From Xestospongia bergquistia (taxonomy: Eukaryota; Porifera; Demospongiae; Haplosclerida; Petrosiidae): 64,000 nucleotides of DNA. Below the pieces are notes generated by a model that did not search any database, was not told the DNA's origin, and saw nothing but the letters and a program-made list of their open reading frames with translations. Shown piece after piece: positions 12,779-22,325 of the stretch (its first letter is position 1; the number at the start of each line of letters is the position of its first letter). The stretch covers positions 11,018,601 through 11,082,600 of the forward strand of contig OZ014413.1 of assembly GCA_963965975.1 (NCBI GenBank). Direction: 5' to 3'. The translations under genes were made by a program, and so were the position numbers.

Positions 12779-12947
12779 TAAGATATTTTTGGTAAATTTT
12801 TATTTTTATAAATAATCCAAAATTTATCGACATAATTTAAGAGTCTACTACAAAAGACCGATAAATAAAATTAAATGTTAACAATGTATACAATATATTA
12901 TAACAACTACAATGTAGCATAAATCAGTCTTGATTGATTGTCTAGTA

Positions 12948-14927
12948 TTAATCAACTTCTTCAATAGTTGGACCAGCTGAACTAGAAGAATCTCCTCCAC
13001 TAGTAGATCCACCTGGAAATCCACCAGCACCTGGAAATCCTCCAGGCATACCTCCTCCGGCACCAGGGGGAGCACCACCAGCTTGATAGAGTTTAGTGAC
13101 AATAGGCATACAGACTTTCTCCAGTTCTTTCTGTTGATGTTCAAACTCTTCTTTCTCGGCAGTTTGATTCTTGTCTAACCAGTCAATGGCCTCCTTGCAT
13201 TTACCAATAACTGTTTGACGATCTTCTTCACTCACTTTGTCCTTTACTTTATCATCTTCCATTGTACTCTTCATAGTAAAGGCATAACTCTCCAGACCAT
13301 TCTTAGCAGAAATACGTTCTCTCTGTTTATCATCTTCAGCTTTGTATTGTTCAGCTTCATTGACCATACGTTCAATTTCTTCAGCTGAGAGACGTCCCTT
13401 GTCGTTAGTGATAGTAATTTTGTTTTCTTTGCCAGTACTTTTGTCAACAGCAGACACGTTAAGAATACCATTTCTATCGATGTCAAAAGTGACTTCAATT
13501 TGAGGAATTCCCCTTGGAGCAGGTGGGATACCAGACAATTCAAACTTGCCCAAAATATTGTTGTCCCTTGTCATGGCTCGTTCACCCTCATAGACTTGAA
13601 TCAATACACTAGTCTGGTTATCTGAGTATGTAGTAAAAGTTTGAGTCTCTTTCTTGGGAATGGTGGAGTTTCGCTTGATGAGAGCAGTCATGACACCACC
13701 AGCTGTCTCAATACCAAGAGAAAGAGGAGCAACATCAAGAAGTAAGAGATCTTGGACTTCTTCACTTTTATCACCACTCAAAATGGCAGCCTGGACAGCT
13801 GCTCCATAGGCAACAGCTTCATCTGGATTGATGGATTTGTTGAGTTCTTTACCGTTGAAGAAATCTTGTAAGAGTTTTTGGATCTTTGGGATACGAGTGG
13901 AACCTCCTACAAGTACAATATCATGTATTTGACCTTTGTCAAACTTGGCATCTCTGAGAGCTTTCTCAACTGGTTCCAGTGTGCTTCGGAAAAGATCAGC
14001 ACAGAGTTCCTCAAAACGAGCTCTAGTGATGGTAGTGTAGAAATCAATTCCTTCAAAGAGAGAATCAATTTCAATAGAAGCCTGAGCACTTGAAGATAGA
14101 GTTCTCTTGGCACGTTCACAAGCCGTTCGAAGTCGTCGGACAGATCTGGCATTTCCACTGATGTCCTTCTTGTTCTTACGTTTGAACTCCTGGATAAAGT
14201 GGTTCACCATACGATTATCAAAGTCCTCACCACCAAGATGGGTGTCACCAGAGGTAGATTTAACTTCAAAGATTCCATCTTCAATTGTTAGCACAGACAC
14301 ATCAAAGGTACCACCTCCTAAATCAAAAATTAGTACATTTCGTTCAGTTCCAACTTTTTTGTCTAAACCGTAGGCAATGGCTGCTGCTGTGGGTTCATTG
14401 ATGATACGTAGAACATTGATTGCAGCAATGGTTCCAGCATCCTTGGTTGCTTGACGTTGGGAGTCATTGAAGTACGCAGGTACTGTGACAACAGCATCGT
14501 TGATAGTTTTTCCCAAATAAGCTTCAGCTGTTTCTTTCATTTTAGTCAGGACCATTGATGAAATCTCTTCAGGATAGAAAGTTTTTGTGTCTCCTTTGTG
14601 TTCTACTTGTATTTTTGGTCGACCTTCGCTTTCAATTACTGTAAAAGGCCAGTGTTTGCGATCTGCTTGAACTGTCGAGTCGTTAAATCGTCGACCTATC
14701 AAACGCTTAGCATCGAAGACAGAGTTATGTGGGTTCATGGCGACTTGGTTTTTAGCAGCATCACCAATAAGTCGTTCTGTGTCAGTGAACGCGACATAAC
14801 TAGGAGTTGTTCGGTTACCCTGATCATTAGCAATGATCTCCACTTTGCCATGTTGGAAAACTCCGACGCAGGAGTAAGTTGTTCCGAGATCAATACCGAT
14901 AGCTGGACCTGTAGCTGGTTTAGACAT
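12948..14927 (-). CDS. HSP70: Cytosolic heat-shock protein 70
   Basis: An intronless 659-aa chaperone, the usual length for cytosolic HSP70/HSC70. All three family signatures are present: [15 protein letters not shown] near the N-terminus, [12 protein letters not shown] near residue 200, and [14 protein letters not shown] near residue 340. The C-terminus has a [13 protein letters not shown] tail and ends EEVD, the motif that binds TPR co-chaperones and marks the cytosolic or nuclear form. It folds and holds client proteins using ATP, with DNAJ and nucleotide-exchange partners. Absence of introns is typical of stress-inducible HSP70. Heat-shock elements and a CCAAT box lie 130-210 bp upstream. 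The start codon is ATG at 14927, followed by [12 protein letters not shown]. Confidence 0.97.
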   Translation of the reverse strand: MSKPATGPAIGIDLGTTYSCVGVFQHGKVEIIANDQGNRTTPSYVAFTDTERLIGDAAKNQVAMNPHNSVFDAKRLIGRRFNDSTVQADRKHWPFTVIESEGRPKIQVEHKGDTKTFYPEEISSMVLTKMKETAEAYLGKTINDAVVTVPAYFNDSQRQATKDAGTIAAINVLRIINEPTAAAIAYGLDKKVGTERNVLIFDLGGGTFDVSVLTIEDGIFEVKSTSGDTHLGGEDFDNRMVNHFIQEFKRKNKKDISGNARSVRRLRTACERAKRTLSSSAQASIEIDSLFEGIDFYTTITRARFEELCADLFRSTLEPVEKALRDAKFDKGQIHDIVLVGGSTRIPKIQKLLQDFFNGKELNKSINPDEAVAYGAAVQAAILSGDKSEEVQDLLLLDVAPLSLGIETAGGVMTALIKRNSTIPKKETQTFTTYSDNQTSVLIQVYEGERAMTRDNNILGKFELSGIPPAPRGIPQIEVTFDIDRNGILNVSAVDKSTGKENKITITNDKGRLSAEEIERMVNEAEQYKAEDDKQRERISAKNGLESYAFTMKSTMEDDKVKDKVSEEDRQTVIGKCKEAIDWLDKNQTAEKEEFEHQQKELEKVCMPIVTKLYQAGGAPPGAGGGMPGGFPGAGGFPGGSTSGGDSSSSAGPTIEEVD

Positions 14928-15054
14928 GGTGACGTATCGTGCAGAAAGCTCCTTTACTGCTTCAGAAATTCAGTGATTCTTTGTGAATTCTGTTGAATGA
15001 AAGGCGACTACGTCTATCAACTGATATAGTAGGAGTCTTCCACGTTCTCTACTA

Positions 15055-15133
15055 TTCTCGAACATTCTTAGCCAATCAGATGAAAGAACTCTAAACACGT
15101 GTACTAGGGGAATTCCTGGAGAACCTTCTAGAG
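15055..15133. promoter_or_regulatory. Heat-shock elements and CCAAT box between divergent genes
   Basis: A perfect three-unit heat-shock element, TTCTCGAACATTC, lies at 15055-15067. A CCAAT box lies at 15072-15076. A second element, GAACCTTCTAGAG, at 15121-15133 has two perfect units and one with a single mismatch. They sit between HSP70 (starting leftward at 14927) and an unrecognised gene (starting rightward near 15212), so HSF1 could drive both. Confidence 0.85.
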
Positions 15134-15211
15134 CAGTACAGAGGCGTGGCTACTAAGTTGACAGGATATTTCCATTTTTGGGTGTATTTATTTAACCACA
15201 CTGATGACCTC

Positions 15212-16562
15212 ATGGTATCCACCTCAGCGGAGGAGGGCTTCATTGTCCAAAAGTTAAAGTTATTACAAGAAGCTAGAGCCGAGGAGGCTAGAACATGGGA
15301 GCTAGGTACACCTCTCAATACACTGTTATTATAGACAACATATATGGGATTATTTGTTTCATTATAGGAGATTATACTGAAAGTACTTCAGTTTTTATAG
15401 GGAACTCTATTAAAACAAGTGGATTTATTCAACATTGTATAGATGTAGTACATAACAATAGTTCAGTCAATGTTACTGCTACCAGTAACAGACATGTGTT
15501 GGTGTCTGACTCAAGTTCTTTGTCAAGACCACCACCACTTCGGTCCATCTACAAAGATCAAATAGAGCGACTTAAAACAGATTCCTCTTTGTATAGAATG
15601 GTAAAGTATTATACATCAGGGCTGGCCACTGTAGGTATCATTGTATGAACACAGACTTGAAATATTACCTTTAAGCTTATCCATACAAAACTGTTTTGTA
15701 AATACTTCAGGTTCTATCCGGGGAAATCTCTTGTATATTCCCATAAGATCAGTTAGTATTATAAATTACACAAATAGATAATGGCTTGTAAGTTGAGTTA
15801 AAAGATTTTTACCTCAATTCAATACAATAATTGTAATATATAATAAAGTTATATGATATCAGTATCAATGACCTTATCAATGTACTCTCTCATATGACCA
15901 TTTTATCAATGATGTCATGAATTTGTGAAATGTAGATTGCCATTTTGATAAGTGTGACAGTCTGATTGGTATCTCTAATCAATTTCCTTTTTAGGAAGAA
16001 ATCATACAGGAAATGGTATTGGGTCAGACAAATCTTTGTTCCAAGTGCAAGTAAATTGAATTACATTATATTATATTGTAGTGTATACATCCCTCAGGGA
16101 ATTATACCTACAGACACTACAAAAGGAATATATCAGGAAGAAGCGTCAACTTTTAACCAGTCCTTTGACCCATGACAGACTAGATAAACACTTACACACA
16201 CATGTGAGTACAACCACATATAATGTATGTACAGGATGAAACCTCTCTATACATTAGACCGTCCTTTAATAGACCCATCCTCAATACAAAGGTTGAATAT
16301 GAATATTAGCATTGGATTACACAAAACAATAAGTTTGTATAATATATATCCTTTTGTACGAGTGGTTTCATGGAATGTATCATCATCGTTGTAGTCTGAT
16401 AGTAACAATGATGTCGTTTTTTTGTTGATTTAGATTGGAACATTGCTTGTAGCTGATATCATAAGAAATGGTGTAATGGGTTCAGTGTCTCCACATGATA
16501 TATGGAATAAATTAACTAAAAAATCAAATATTTTTAAAAAGGAGAATAGTAGTACTTACTAG
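15212..16562 (+). CDS. Unrecognised protein of about 198 aa
   Basis: Five exons join in one frame: 15212-15305, 15368-15630, 15995-16015, 16114-16203, 16434-16562. The product begins MVSTSAEEGFIVQKLKLL. It has a proline/serine stretch (LSRPPPLRSIYKDQIERL) near residue 85-100, then a basic helix (EYIRKKRQLLTSPLTHDRL), and ends in a lysine-rich tail. I do not recognise the family and no membrane segment is evident. The 21-bp third exon is the weakest part of the model. The ATG at 15146 lies in the same frame (the distance is 66 bp) and could be used instead. The gene is head-to-head with HSP70 across shared heat-shock elements, so stress induction is possible. Confidence 0.5.
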
Positions 16563-16631
16563 TACTAGCTAGCTGAGGTGTTTACAAGAAATGAAACATG
16601 TTAAAATATATTATTTTAAAAACATGATTTT

Positions 16632-16955
16632 TTAAATGGAAGAACTTAAATAACTGTCAGTTCTAGTGAAATCAGTGGAATAGTTACTGCCCCAGACTGT
16701 CCAACTTCTAATATATTCTGAAGCTTGCCTGTACAATCGATAATAAATACTTTCTTCTTCTTCATTGCTATTACTAATGTTAGTCTCTGTAGTATTACTA
16801 CCACAGTCTTCTTTCCACTCTGATATCAAGTGAGAGAAATTGCGAGTGTCTGTTTCATCACCGATTTTTTTCAAGAGGTTAGCTGCTGCTAGTCTTTTTG
16901 CTGACAAATCTTGTTCAGACGTTATATCATTCGCTCCTGATTGTTTCTGTTCCAT
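16632..16955 (-). CDS. Small protein with a BH3-like motif (candidate BH3-only)
   Basis: A 107-aa single-exon frame. Residues about 20-37 read KRLAAANLLKKIGDETD. This fits the BH3 pattern: a hydrophobic residue, three residues later a small one, then L..IGD. It resembles the Bax core LKRIGDELD. The fourth hydrophobic position is Thr, a weakness. The rest is acidic and Ser/Thr-rich with an aromatic C-terminal part (YYRLYRQASEYIRSW) and no membrane anchor. If it is real, it would bind Bcl-2-family grooves and promote apoptosis. Its 3' end faces the unrecognised gene ending at 16562. It is head-to-head with UBL3, with 237 bp between the two start codons. Confidence 0.45.
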   Translation of the reverse strand: MEQKQSGANDITSEQDLSAKRLAAANLLKKIGDETDTRNFSHLISEWKEDCGSNTTETNISNSNEEEESIYYRLYRQASEYIRSWTVWGSNYSTDFTRTDSYLSSSI

Positions 16956-17192
16956 TGTAATAATCTGCTCGGTGATTTTAAGACTTTAATCTCGCTGATT
17001 TGCTGGGAAGTAAACTGTTAGTCTCCACCGAGTTCACAAACTTATAAAGAGAGCTCAATTCACTCCGCTTATATTCATAACGTCTTTGACAATAATGACG
17101 TCATTACATCAATCAACTGACAGGTTTGGTCTGGGGGTGTGGTCGGTCTGGCATAGTGATCTAAGGTGTAAACTTATCGAGACTGGCCAGCT
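16956..17192. promoter_or_regulatory. Putative bidirectional promoter
   Basis: This 237-bp gap separates the start codons of the minus-strand BH3-like gene and the plus-strand UBL3. It contains two TGACGTCA-like half palindromes (AATGACGTCATTA at about 17094-17106), a CRE/ATF-type site. No TATA box is obvious. The dual role is inferred from layout. Confidence 0.5.
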
Positions 17193-18122
17193 ATGCCAAC
17201 TGAATCAACTTGTAACAAAGTAAGAGTCCTTCTATTGATCTAGTATTGAAAGTTCATTCTCTACAGATCTCTCTTCGTCTTCTCTTAGTAACAGGAGAGA
17301 CTAGTACATTTATATTTGAACCCTCTGTAACATCCAAAGAGATAATTCGTCATGTCTATACTAACTGGCCAGTCGAATGGGAAGAAAGAACAGTTGATCA
17401 TCCTCAATTCTTACAATTACTTTATCAAGGAAAATTTCTCAGTCAGTCTACTACATTATCAGGTAAATTATTATCTCTTGTTTTTGTTGTTGCTTGTAAG
17501 GGGAAATAGCACCAACTAATTCATTGGCACTTTGTATAGTAATAATATGTAGTGTTACTCTACAAATTGTCACATAGAATTAATAGGCTCTATATTATAA
17601 TATACAACAATGTAGTAACTATATATGGACTTCTTCCCATACAAATAGCATTTGTGTTAATGATAGATAATTGTCTAGCCAATTTTCTCTGTGTATCAAA
17701 GCATATCCCATAAACCTCATAGTACACGACACTTCCTTTGTGTTACCATGGCAGCAACGCCTATTGCCACATCAAAGATCATTTATATTACATCATAGGT
17801 ATTAAACCTTGAACCTTAGAGCAGAATTGTACAAATATGGGTATTGAAATAATTTATATGAATAATATGATTCAGGAAATATTACTGTCTACTAACATCA
17901 TTGACTTTTAATGTCACTTCCTATGGTTCAGATTTGTCACTTCCTCATAACAAAAGTATTGTGATGCATCTTATTGTCAGAGCCAATGCGCCTCAAGAAG
18001 AAACACAAGGTTAATAGACACATTATGAATTACTCATAATACTAGTTTTTATTTATACAGATCAGTCCAGACCCTCACGGAAAACCAATGACCATACTCA
18101 AAGTTGTTGTACAATTTTATAA
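17193..18122 (+). CDS. UBL3: Ubiquitin-like protein 3 (membrane-anchored UBL)
   Basis: Four exons (17193-17219, 17267-17462, 17932-18009, 18061-18122) join in phase to about 120 aa, the usual UBL3 length. The ubiquitin-like fold is recognisable from ISLRLLLVTGETSTFIF, HVYTNWPVEWEE, LLYQGKFL and VMHLIVRANAPQE, which match the vertebrate protein closely. The C-terminus reads QSCCTIL, a CAAX-type prenylation box with a second Cys nearby. In other animals UBL3 is lipidated, sits at membranes and helps sort proteins into small extracellular vesicles. The N-terminal exon is only 9 codons long; it was chosen because of an in-frame ATG and a clean GTAAGA donor. Confidence 0.93.
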
Positions 18123-18563
18123 GTCATATCACTGTTACGTGATCTATTAATTTTTAACTGTTAGTCATAACGATAGGGGTCTAATCATGTGATCCCTATT
18201 ACATCATTAATGTCATCCTCTCATATGCATGTAAATATTGTCTTCTGCTATAATAATTTTTGTTCTATATAATGTGAAAATTTTATCTTGATTAGAAAAA
18301 AAGGATTTTTTGAATGAAATACATATTATAAAATATGAGAAGAAGGGAAATGAAAAGAGAAAAAGAACATTCAATATAATGTAAGTATCAGAATTGAAAG
18401 TGTGGTCAAAGATTATTTAATATATTTATAGTTCACACACAAGAAGAGAATGAAATGTTAACATTATATTTTACTATACAACAATAACTCTAATTGCCAC
18501 AAAAAATCACTGCCCATTGTTTAATTATTATAAATTATAGATTTAAATTGTGAATAATATGGT
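18123..18563. other. Non-coding gap between UBL3 and RAB9 (convergent 3' ends)
   Basis: This is AT-rich sequence between two converging genes. It should hold both 3' UTRs. No coding exon or repeat is recognised. Confidence 0.6.
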
Positions 18564-19172
18564 CTACGCACAGCACCCACCTCCCTTAGGCTTCTTCCCA
18601 CTCAAGTCAACAGTAAAGTCAGTCTTTTTAGAAATAGATAAATGTCCTAAAACACTTATTCTCTTGATGGCTGCTTCAAAGGCTTGCTCTACATTAAGTG
18701 CTTGTTTAGCACTGGTCTCATAGTATGGCATATTGCCATTCTCAGTACACCATCTTCTTGCTTCCTCGGGACTTACTTTACGATCACTAACATCAATTTT
18801 ATTACCTAAGACAACAAAGGGAAAATTCTCTGGATCTTTTACATCTGCATAGTAAAGAAATTCTTTCTTCCACATGCTTAAATTTTGAAAACTTTGTACA
18901 TCGTCTACAGCATAAGTGAGCAGACAGCAATCACTACCACGATAAAATGGTGTCCGCAAACTCTTAAATCTCTCTTGACCAGCAGTGTCCCAAATTTGAA
19001 GTGTGTAACGATCATTATCAACTTCCATGTCTTTATTTAAGAACTCAACTCCAATAGTATGGAACATACCAGGATCAAATTTGTTGCTCACAAATCGTTG
19101 AATGAGCGAGGACTTGCCTACCCCTCCATCTCCAAGCAGGACAACTTTGAGAAATATTGGCTTGTTTGACAT
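18564..19172 (-). CDS. RAB9: Rab9 small GTPase
   Basis: An intronless coding region of 202 aa. It has the P-loop GDGGVGKSS, switch I HTIGVEFLNKDMEVD, switch II WDTAGQERFKSLRTPFYRG with the catalytic Gln present, G4 GNKID and G5 ETSAK. The signature FYRGSDCCLLTYAVDD and the body (WKKEFLYYADVK) match Rab9, not Rab7. The tail GGGCCA carries two Cys for geranylgeranylation, with an extra Ala. Rab9 works in transport from late endosomes to the trans-Golgi. It lies beside three Rab7-like genes in the same orientation, but is clearly the conserved member. Confidence 0.95.
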   Translation of the reverse strand: MSNKPIFLKVVLLGDGGVGKSSLIQRFVSNKFDPGMFHTIGVEFLNKDMEVDNDRYTLQIWDTAGQERFKSLRTPFYRGSDCCLLTYAVDDVQSFQNLSMWKKEFLYYADVKDPENFPFVVLGNKIDVSDRKVSPEEARRWCTENGNMPYYETSAKQALNVEQAFEAAIKRISVLGHLSISKKTDFTVDLSGKKPKGGGCCA

Positions 19173-19549
19173 GACTGTCAGGCAGTCTTGTACGTGGTAC
19201 TATCACCTGAGTAGTGAAAGGAGAAGGAATAAGGTCTTGCAGACACACCCACCTTTCATAGAACGACTATAAGCTATCATACAGTGACTTAGCACAAGTA
19301 AATTAACGAGGTCTACTGCTTACCTTGAGTCTCGTTTGCTTACTCTAACTTAACCAGTTCAGCTAGAAACACCACGTCATTTGAGATTGTCCTCACTAAC
19401 TAAGAGTGTATTCACACTTAAGGTCATATGATCAGGTAGGCTGACTGAGGTCATTGAGCCACACCCACTTACTATTAATAAGATAATTTTTATTTTGCAG
19501 AATATAAAAATAATGCAGTTCATTTTTCAAAGGTAAAATTAAAACATAT

Positions 19550-20140
19550 TTAACATTTATAACTCCTACTACTACTAGTGGTGTGATCAAGTTTTATAGT
19601 TTTCAATGTCTTTCCTTGTTTTTGCTCATGATAACATCTGGTTACCAATTCAAAACCCTCTTGGACTCCAGTTCCATTTTTAGCACTAGTTTCAACATAT
19701 GGGATATTATGATGTTTATCACACCATGTCTTTACTTCATCTGCTGTTATTACAGTCTCAAGATCAGTTTTATTACCCAATAAAACAAATGGTACATGTT
19801 CAATATTAACCTGTGTATATTGTATGCACTCATTATACCATTTGTCTAAGTTATTAAAACTATCACGATTGTCAACAGAGAACACCAGTACAATACAAGA
19901 TGGATTTCTGTAGTAGATTCTATGTAACGGTACAGCAGTTCGCTCACTACCAGCTGTGTCCCAAAGCATAAGCTGATAGATCTGTTCTTGTATTGTAATT
20001 CTTTTTGTTAAATAGTCAAAACCAAGGGCACTCATACGAGCTGGATCAAATTTATTTATCACTAATTGATAGATCAGAGATGTCTTACCCACTCCAGCAT
20101 CTCCTATGATTATCACCTTGAGTTCAGGAATTCTTTCCAT
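19550..20140 (-). CDS. Rab7-like GTPase, atypical copy 1
   Basis: 196 aa, intronless. The P-loop GDAGVGKTS, G4 GNKTD and G5 ETSAK are intact. Switch I reads SALGFDYL where Rabs have TIGxDF, so the Mg-binding Thr is Ala. Switch II reads WDTAGSERT, so the catalytic Gln is Ser. The C-terminus ends RSYKC, a single final Cys instead of CxC or CC. GTP hydrolysis and normal prenylation would therefore be impaired. A 275-bp block (19627-19901) is almost identical to the copy at 21509-22117 while the flanks differ, which indicates gene conversion. It could be a divergent functional Rab or a gene in decay. Confidence 0.85.
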   Translation of the reverse strand: MERIPELKVIIIGDAGVGKTSLIYQLVINKFDPARMSALGFDYLTKRITIQEQIYQLMLWDTAGSERTAVPLHRIYYRNPSCIVLVFSVDNRDSFNNLDKWYNECIQYTQVNIEHVPFVLLGNKTDLETVITADEVKTWCDKHHNIPYVETSAKNGTGVQEGFELVTRCYHEQKQGKTLKTIKLDHTTSSSRSYKC

Positions 20141-20332
20141 ATTGAATTAAAAATATTCTGAACACACAGTGATGAATTTGTCAGCAGATACACTACAGGT
20201 GGATAAGGTGTGGTTACTAATCACAGATCTACCAGCTTCCTTAATTTATTTTATGTTTTTTAAATAAAAAATAAGAGTTTGGAGGAAATATCATACTAAA
20301 AATTAAATGATATTATAGTAAAAATTAAACAG

Positions 20333-20947
20333 TTAGCATTGACAGACCCGGTCACTTGAAGTATTCTGTTCATTTTTAGCATTATTTGTCATTTTTACAG
20401 TTTTTAGCAAATTTTTTTGTTCTGCTGTGAGCTCATGAAAACATCTGGTAAGTAATTCAAAACCTTCAAGGACTCCAGTTCCATCTTTAGCACTAGTTTC
20501 AACATACGGAATATTGTGATGTTTATCACACCATATCTTTACTTCATCCGGTGTAATCACAACTTTGAGATCACTTTTGTTACCAAATAAAACAAATGGC
20601 ATACTCTCAATATCAATTTTTGTGCAATATTTTACACACTCTTCATACCATTTGTCTAAGTTGGAGAAGCTATCATGATTATCAACAGAAAACACTAGTA
20701 CAACACATGAAAGTGATCTAAAGAAGACTGGACTCAATGGTATATATCGTTCACCCCTAGCAGTGTCCCAGACAGTGAGTTGATACGTTTCTTCATCTAT
20801 TGAAACTTTCTTTCTCAAAAAATCAACTCCAATGGATGTTGGGATATCTGGACCAAAGGTATCTCTAGCAAATCGATACATAAGAGATGTTTTACCCACT
20901 CCAACATCTCCAATGAGTCTTACTTTGAGGTCAGGAATTCCTTCCAT
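20333..20947 (-). CDS. Rab7-like GTPase, atypical copy 2
   Basis: 204 aa, intronless. The P-loop is GDVGVGKTS, switch I is TSIGVDFL (Ser at the usual Thr), G4 is GNKSD and G5 is ETSAK. Switch II reads WDTARGERY: the invariant Gly is Arg and the Gln is Gly, the most altered of the three copies. The tail ends VCQC, a CxC motif suited to Rab geranylgeranyl transferase. The body (YEECVKY, WCDKHHNIPYVETSAKDG) places it with its two neighbours. Endosomal or lysosomal function is inferred from family only. Confidence 0.85.
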   Translation of the reverse strand: MEGIPDLKVRLIGDVGVGKTSLMYRFARDTFGPDIPTSIGVDFLRKKVSIDEETYQLTVWDTARGERYIPLSPVFFRSLSCVVLVFSVDNHDSFSNLDKWYEECVKYCTKIDIESMPFVLFGNKSDLKVVITPDEVKIWCDKHHNIPYVETSAKDGTGVLEGFELLTRCFHELTAEQKNLLKTVKMTNNAKNEQNTSSDRVCQC

Positions 20948-21508
20948 TATCTAATCAAATTATGTTGAATACAAGTGCTATTTTTGTCAGTAGAAAGATA
21001 TTTATACTATAACATAATACGTTACAGGTGTGGTATCACTTACCAGTCATGGATGTTCACACACTATCACTAGGACATTCAGCCACACCCACTTGTAATA
21101 AAGCAAGCATTCTTGGAGGTCGGAATGTAATATTTGCAAGTCCAATTACTATAAGTATTTCTATTAGTTTAATAGTTTCTGATACCTTTTTTGGTTTTAT
21201 GTTATCTTTTTTGTCAGGTTGGCTGCTCCAATTTTATCAAAGTTCTCGCGTAGCTAGCCCTTCCCGAGAGGGAGGGGCTGGCTACGCGAGACAAAGTTGG
21301 AAACAGAAGCATCTTATTTGGTAAGCCAATATGTCTGACCTATCTTATAACAACCACTTTAAACTTGGAGATATGTAGTAAGTTGCAGTTACTAATAATA
21401 TATATATATATATACAGTTTATTTTATGAACTTTTTGAATGAAAAATAATAAAATTTGTGCTCATCATAACACAGGATATACAATAAACTAAAATGGAGT
21501 ATCATTAG
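20948..21508. other. Gap between Rab7-like copies 2 and 3
   Basis: No gene is supported; an open frame at 21028-21324 runs through the hairpin and has no family resemblance. The gap contains a GC-richer palindrome (21245-21290) and a short TA repeat near 21400. Confidence 0.55.
21245..21290. repeat. GC-rich palindrome / hairpin
   Basis: The arms CTCGCGTAGCTAGCCCTTCC and, as reverse complement, GGAGGGGCTGGCTACGCGAG pair with two mismatches around a 6-base loop. It is much richer in G and C than the surroundings, so it is probably a short inserted element (MITE type) or a transposon end. Confidence 0.75.
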
Positions 21509-22117
21509 TTAGCATTGACATATCCAGCCACTCAAAGTACTTTGTTCACTTGTAACATTATTTGTCATGTTTACTGCTTTCAATTCAATCTTTTGTTTAG
21601 ATGTAAGGTCATGATAACATCTGGTTACCAATTCAAAACCCTCTTGGACTCCAATTCCATTTTTAGCACTAGTTTCAACATATGGGATATTATGATGTTT
21701 ATCACACCATGTCTTTACTTCATCTGTTGTTATTACAGTCTCAAGATCAGTTTTATTACCCAATAAAACAAATGGTACATGTTCAATATTAACCTGTGTA
21801 TATTGTATGCACTCATTATACCATTTATCTAAGTTATTAAAACTATCACGATTGTCAACAGAGAACACCAGTACAATACAAGATAGTGCTCTATAGAAGT
21901 GTTGGTTCAGACATGTAAATCGCTCAGCACCAGCAGTATCCCACAGAACAAGTTGATAGGTTTGTTCATCTACTGAGACTTTTTTTCTCAAAAAATCTAC
22001 ACCAATTGTTGTCAGAAAGGCTGGATCAAACTTGTCTCTGACTAATCGATACATTAGAGACGTCTTACCAACTCCAGCATCTCCAATGATGATGACTTTA
22101 AGATCAACTGTTTCCAT
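21509..22117 (-). CDS. Rab7-like GTPase, atypical copy 3
   Basis: 202 aa, intronless, the least altered of the three. The P-loop is GDAGVGKTS, switch I is TTIGVDFL with the normal Thr, G4 is GNKTD and G5 is ETSAK. Switch II reads WDTAGAERF, so the catalytic Gln (Q67 in Rab7) is Ala. The C-terminus ends ICQC, a CxC prenylation motif. Its start codon is 208 bp from that of CEP135, head-to-head. It shares a nearly identical 275-bp block (21610-21884) with copy 1. Confidence 0.88.
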   Translation of the reverse strand: METVDLKVIIIGDAGVGKTSLMYRLVRDKFDPAFLTTIGVDFLRKKVSVDEQTYQLVLWDTAGAERFTCLNQHFYRALSCIVLVFSVDNRDSFNNLDKWYNECIQYTQVNIEHVPFVLLGNKTDLETVITTDEVKTWCDKHHNIPYVETSAKNGIGVQEGFELVTRCYHDLTSKQKIELKAVNMTNNVTSEQSTLSGWICQC

Positions 22118-22325
22118 AACTGCTGAGTCATTTTATAACGTGTTTGTAGTTTACGGTTGAGTACAGAGTGTGTTACAAGAGAGGGTGTGGTCATGAGATA
22201 TTTTGCTCCCTTTCCATTTCTATAGAAATTTCAAGCGTTTTCCGTAAAATCTCGTATATTTTTGTATAATATTGCTTATTAAATTCCAATTTGCTATCAC
22301 GGCGCCAAACGAAAAAACATAGAGG

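Noticed and set aside
12015-14996. Several plus-strand open frames across the HSP70 genes
   Set aside because: They are antisense shadows of HSP70 coding sequence and carry no domain of their own.
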